A stretch of DNA of 64,000 nt, taken from NCBI GenBank assembly GCA_025403435.1, contig CM046348.1:17521679-17585678 (forward strand), in the 5' to 3' direction. The DNA is from Artocarpus heterophyllus. Taxonomy: Eukaryota; Streptophyta; Magnoliopsida; Rosales; Moraceae. A model generated the notes under the pieces. That model did not search any database. It saw only the letters and a list, made by a program, of their open reading frames with translations, and was not told the origin of the DNA. The position numbers and the translations under genes were made by a program. Positions 59,214 through 64,000 of this stretch are shown piece after piece (positions within the stretch are counted from its first letter, which is position 1; every line of letters starts with the position of its first letter).

Positions 59214-61537
59214 TGTTGATTAGCATACAAAAGTGCACATAAAATATAGTAAGCATAAATAATAAATTATTTAAGCTTTAATTATATAATTTTTATGATT
59301 TTTTTAAAATATTTTAATTGAAAAATGTTTACTTTTTTCTTATTTAATTGCAGAATAAAAAGTAGTGCAAAAGTCCTCTCAGTAGAGCCATGGGAGCCAT
59401 GCATTCAGCCAGCAGCAGCCATCAGCAAAGCAACGAATACTCCAGCCGAACCACAAGCCGCGTAGCCTGTCAGCATTGTGGGTCCCAGCGCCAGTGTCAC
59501 CGTCACGGTCACGGTACAAGTTGGGCGTTCGTTAGCACACGACTTCCACCACGTTTTGCGAAGCAAGCGCGCGTGGGCCCCATTGTGTCCCGGTTGCATC
59601 AGCGCTTGACAACTGTAGCGCACTCATCCTTCTCCAGCACACGATAGCTTCGGTCCTTCAATACTACCGGCCACGTGGAAAATTCCTTCCCACTCACTCT
59701 GATTCTCCAGCCCATGCACGCCACGTGGCTCATCATGGGGAAAATTTACTGGTGGAGCTCGATCTCTTCGGATTCAGTACATCGGTCCCCATTTGCTCTC
59801 CAATTAAAAGCCAAATGAGCATGATTTCTTTCCCAATTCAATATTTGACTTCTCCAATTTCAATTGTGACTTTTATTTTATTTCCTTTTTATTTGTAATT
59901 TCTATTTTATTAGTTTATTTTCTTATTTTCCTTGCTGCCCCAAACACTATAAATAAAATGTTAGGTCAAGGCTTAGGACATCTTTACATCTGTTATTTTC
60001 CTCACTTTGGCTTTGCATAATTTTTCATATTTTCTCTATAGAAATTATGAGAATGTTTTGCATACTAGGCTAAAGTTCTTTGGCGTGGTTAGAAATGAAG
60101 TTATTGGTTGAGTGATTTGGTCAACGTTTTGATTCATTTGCTTTGTAATGTTTATACGTTAGATTAATTATGAAAATTCCTCCTAAACTATAGCCTTTGT
60201 AGCCCTTTACTTCCGAACTTCAAAACATAACACTTGTTCCCATTTAAATATGAATTGTTAACAAAAAATGGTTCTTTTGTTAGAATTTTAATGGCAAATT
60301 AATAAATAATTTTAAAATTAAGGGTATTTTGATAATCTTAGTTAAAAAAAATTAAAACTATAATAAAAATATATTGATTACTAAAAATATAAACAAATAA
60401 AAATAAATTAAAAACATACTACAATCTGGATCCCTCTTATTTTCGATCTATTGAAATTTCTTTAAAATTTTACTTTTTTACACTCAAAGTATTTTAAAAT
60501 TTTAAAAGGTATAAATAGCAATAAAAACTTCAAAAATATGAAAGAAATTTTATTAATATTGTGAGAGTTTTTTCTCTTTGAAAATTTTGTGTTATATTGA
60601 ATATATTTATGTTATATTAATTTTCATTTTACTAATATATGTAATTTTTAAAATTTTAAAATACTTTTTGAGTGTGAAAAAAATAAAATTTTGAAGAAAA
60701 TTTTAGTATATAAAAAAGGATTCAAATGGTATAATGATTTTAATTAACATTTTTTTGTTTTTTAAAAAAGATTCAAATGGTATAATGGTTTTAATTGACC
60801 TTTTTTTTTGTTTTTAACCACCAATAAAGACTACTTTTATTATAGTTTAATTTTTATAGTTATTTTTATAATAAGAATTACCAAAATATTCCTAACTTTA
60901 CAGTCATTTGTCAGTTTTTTGTTAAAATTGTAACAGAAGGACTATTTTTGTTAAGAGTTCATACTTCAGGGGGAAAGAATGTTACATTTTGAAGTTTGGA
61001 AGGCAAAGTGCTACAAAGACTATATTTTAGGGAGAATTTTTGTAATTAATCCTTATATGTTTGAATGAATTAAATCCTTTTATATAACTTGGTATATTGC
61101 CAATTTGTAACCTTTATATGTTTATATCCTTAGCTTTGCAACGTTTATATGATTGTATGAATTCATTTGATATATTGGCAATTTTAGATAACTTATAGTT
61201 AATAATTTATCATGAAAACAACATTTTCACGTAATGATTTAATTTATTTGAATACCTTTGTTTATATTATGAATCAAAACTTAAATTCGAAAACGAAATG
61301 CATAAGGCATTATCGATGCCTTGCTTGTTTTTATTATTGAATTTTCTTCACACAAAAATCTCAAAGTCGTATTTTATTTCTAAAAAATAAAAACATATTA
61401 TTTTGTTTTAATTTGTTATTTATCTCTATAATGTTTTTATTCTACTAAACTTTTCTGTTTGGTTTTGTCTCCCCTCATGGAATCGACACCCCAATCTATG
61501 CTACAATAACCATGTTATTTTTTTGAACATAATTAAA
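59214..61537 (+). repeat. 5' LTR of another Athila/Tat-like element, distantly related to element B (about 2.3 kb)
   Basis: Starts TGTTGATTAGCATACAAAAG and shares layout with B LTRs: an AT-rich start, a GC-rich U3 with two CCACGTGG palindromes (59,671 and 59,721), a TATA box (TATAAATAA, 59,948), a long AT-rich U5, and a CCCTCATGGAATCGACA end region. A degraded primer site follows. Confidence 0.6.
59948..59956 (+). promoter_or_regulatory. TATA box of the 59.2 kb LTR
   Basis: TATAAATAA, about 220 bp downstream of the paired CCACGTGG boxes. Confidence 0.5.
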
Positions 61538-61559
61538 TTTTGCGCCATTGCTAAGGAGG
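61538..61559 (+). other. degraded primer-binding site
   Basis: TTTTGCGCCATTGCTAAGGA is a mutated form of TTTTGGCGCCGTTGCCGGGGA. Confidence 0.55.
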
Positions 61560-62397
61560 TGTTACGAACAAGATTGATTCAAAGAATTGAATGGAAAAGA
61601 GATAAGTATTTTTTTTCTCTCTCTATTTTTTTTTTTTTTGCTGAACTCTCTGTTTCGTAATCTTCTTTTTATTTTACACAAAAAAAGGAAAAACTATAAA
61701 GAAAAAATTGTTAGTCCCGTACGTTTTTCTTGTCTTTATCAGTACCATTGGAAAAAAGATACATGTTGTCCATAAAAAAGATAGTTTATCCATTTGTGCC
61801 TTTAAAAAGGAGCACTCTTATTTAACAAATTGTAACCTCGTTATTAATAAAATAGTCCAAACTAGTTTAAAAAGTATACATCATACTAGATTAAAATTTA
61901 CGTTTATAAGTAATAAGGTTATAACCCCGCATAGATAAAAAGGATTTTTCTTAGAAAAATGTGGTTTTCTTCACGTATTATGTTGCCATTTTCTTCGTTT
62001 TTTTTAATTGTCCGTGGTTATTGTTGTACAGTAGCTTCGTAGTAAATTTCTTATTTTACATTTCTTTTAGTTTTTTGCAATTTTAATTCGATTTAGTGAC
62101 TATTCCATTTTTTTTAAGTTAAATGTTTTGGGGAATTTTTGGTTAATTCTATTTTAGTCTTTTTCATTAGTGTATATGCAAAAGTCCAACTTTTTGCTTG
62201 GTTTTGATTATTATTATTATTATTATTTGGGAGAAAAAAATCACATATTTGGTTAAAACCTAATAAATAATGTCATATAGTTTCACAATTTCTAGTAAAT
62301 ATGATATCATAAGAAATTGAGTAATATCTCATGAGAAATTAAGAACAAAAACCTCAAAAAAGCCCCACCTCTTTCTTCTTTATATCTCCTAACCTTT
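61560..62397. other. no recognisable gene
   Basis: AT-rich. A 76-codon ORF at 61,708-61,938 shows no known family. An (ATT)n run lies at about 62,211-62,226. Confidence 0.4.
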
Positions 62398-62891
62398 TGT
62401 CACGCCCCGGAGTACGGGAGGTGACGTGGCGGAATATTTAGATTAAGTAAAAGAGAATTTAATTGAAACCGATGGTTTAAGAATCAAATTAAATGAGAAA
62501 TAAGAATATTTCCACCACATTTTTATAAAAGAATTTATAAATATTAAACGAGTAATAAAAATTAAATAAAAACCGCGAGTATGGGTTCCACAACCCACAA
62601 CTTGTGCACATACATGGTTCTGACAATATCATAAATACAATTACAGTCCAAGTACAAATAAAGTTAAAAATCTTACATGCCTTGATTAAATAATACAAAA
62701 TATATAAAATAATCCTCCTATTGCTCCTGAGTTCGGTCCGAAGAATCCTCTCTAAACCTAAATGAGAAACCACCTAGAAGGGGGGAAATTTAAAACAATA
62801 AAACGTGAGCGAAAGGCTCAGTAGGACTATGTTTTATAAAATAAATTAATTTGAAGAAACATTTCATTGACAAGAGTACTCAAAAGAAACC

Positions 62892-62930
<39 letters not shown>

Positions 62931-64000
62931 GAGTAGAACAGTCCTGACTCAGAAAAGTCTACTCGCACAATTAGAAATACTATTTTTCTTTTCCTAGGCA
63001 AACCATGATATCACCACCGTAGTGGCCCAGCTGGGTTTCAGGACCTGCCCCCAAGGTCGATCGCTACACGACCCGATCTCTGATATGGCATCATGCCTTT
63101 GTGTTTATTATCATTATCATTCAAAACCCAATTACCGAGTGTTGTCAATTACGTTCATTATGAAATTCATTTCATAATCACGGTATATTAAAATATAACC
63201 GATAAAACCATTTCCAAACAACCGTTGAAAACATTTTGATAGAAATCCTTTTCAAAGCCAAATCATTTCAAAACCAGGCTACCAAGGAAATAGGATGGAA
63301 GTCCTACCTCAATACTCGTGCTGGTGCCCCACACCGTAATCCCGGTCCGCTATACGTTAGCTCCGCGGTACCACGAACGATCCTAGATACAAACTAAGTC
63401 GATCAATATCTAGTTCGAAACATTCTATGTTACCAAACCATTTTATGATGTCCTAGTGTGCCATTTGTACCTTTAAAATCATTCTATAAGGTTGAGATTT
63501 AAATCAGGGTTCAAAACAATGAAAACGGGTAAAAATCACAAAATTTTCCATGCCTCGGTTGGCCTGCCGGCCGGAAGAACACCGGCCTGTCGATCATCAC
63601 TCCGGCCTGCCGAGGCCGAACTGGGAAAATCCAGAAATCCCAGCCACGGGTTTCTCGATCCCGAAAACATAAATCTTGTTTCTAACCTGTTTTTCTCAAA
63701 TCCCAAGCATGAAAAACAATCATAGTTGATAGAAAAACATACTAGAACATTTTTGGACTCATTTAAACAAGATTTAAACTTGAAATCCTCAAAAATCTGA
63801 AAATGAGAAAATGAGGAGAAAAATGAAAAATCTTGAATCCGATTTGTTTTTCTTCAATCTAAGCTTCGATTCTAGTTGTTCTAAGTTCGTTTAACTCAAA
63901 TCCACGGTTTTCTAAGCTTAAAGAAACCTAGATTTCAAAAATACACAAAATTGAAAATTTTGGAAAAAGTTTAGAAATTTCAAAACTAACCTCGAATCGA
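62398..64000 (-). repeat. gypsy LTR, element-A-like orientation, cut by the window edge
   Basis: Starts TGTCACGCCCCGGAGTACGG. GAGCGAAAGGCTCAGTAGGAC at 62,808 corresponds in position and orientation to the ATGCTCAGTAGAG signal of element A LTRs, so this is probably the 3' LTR of a - strand element whose interior lies to the right. It contains an (AAAT)n microsatellite at 62,893-62,926 and a GC-rich motif cluster at 63,555-63,625. Confidence 0.6.

Noticed and set aside
59390..59647. 85-codon GC-rich ORF and its antisense 72-codon ORF
   Set aside because: They lie in the GC-rich U3 of an LTR, overlap on opposite strands and show no family pattern.
1..64000. CRISPR arrays, rRNA, tRNA genes or bacterial operons
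   Set aside because: None seen; tRNA-like matches are retroelement primer sites or a weak SINE-like box pair.

Overview
This window looks like nuclear DNA of a TE-rich eudicot. It is AT-rich, has spliced genes with plant-type introns, and carries Ty1/copia and Ty3/gypsy LTR retrotransposons, MITEs and a LINE. I cannot name the species. Only two host genes appear intact, both on the + strand: a three-exon gene for a small SAM-domain protein (12,850-14,767) and an eight-exon gene for the nuclear pore scaffold NUP133 (38,774-49,032; exons join to 1,320 codons). A third host locus, VPS11 (HOPS/CORVET), lies on the - strand at 17.3-20.3 kb. It is a 5'-truncated pseudogene with frameshifts and stops. 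From memory, Arabidopsis keeps VPS11 (At2g05170) and NUP133 (At2g05120) close together, so this is probably old microsynteny forced apart by transposons.

Layout: 1-4.16 kb is the 3' half of a decayed copia element with a 2.0 kb LTR. 4.2-11.3 kb holds gypsy relics on the - strand (gag, RT, a tRNA-binding site, a 608 bp LTR) and a duplicated MITE. 12.4-14.9 kb is the SAM gene. 17.3-20.3 kb is the VPS11 pseudogene. 20.67-37.16 kb is a nested retrotransposon block. 38.3-49.1 kb is NUP133, with a LINE in its last intron and a possible solo LTR in intron 5. 50.4-64 kb is mostly gypsy debris: Athila-type LTR, gag and protease, a second related LTR at 59.2-61.5 kb, and the start of another LTR at the right edge.

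The most interesting object is the young LTR element at 28,918-37,097, inserted into an older LTR. It has 1,975 and 1,974 bp LTRs with about two differences seen by eye, a 5 bp target duplication (GACAA), an initiator-Met-tRNA binding site and a polypurine tract. I see no gag or pol in it. Its 4.2 kb interior instead carries two uninterrupted ORFs in the sense orientation. One is an intronless LONELY GUY (LOG)-type cytokinin-activating enzyme homologue with altered active-site residues. The other is a 173-residue basic zinc-finger protein that resembles the nucleic-acid-binding proteins of flexiviruses. A second, shorter LOG-like fragment sits between LTR copies of the older host element at 22.8-23.1 kb. 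Two LOG-like pieces in two different retroelements within 10 kb suggest cDNA capture, possibly repeated or passed between elements.
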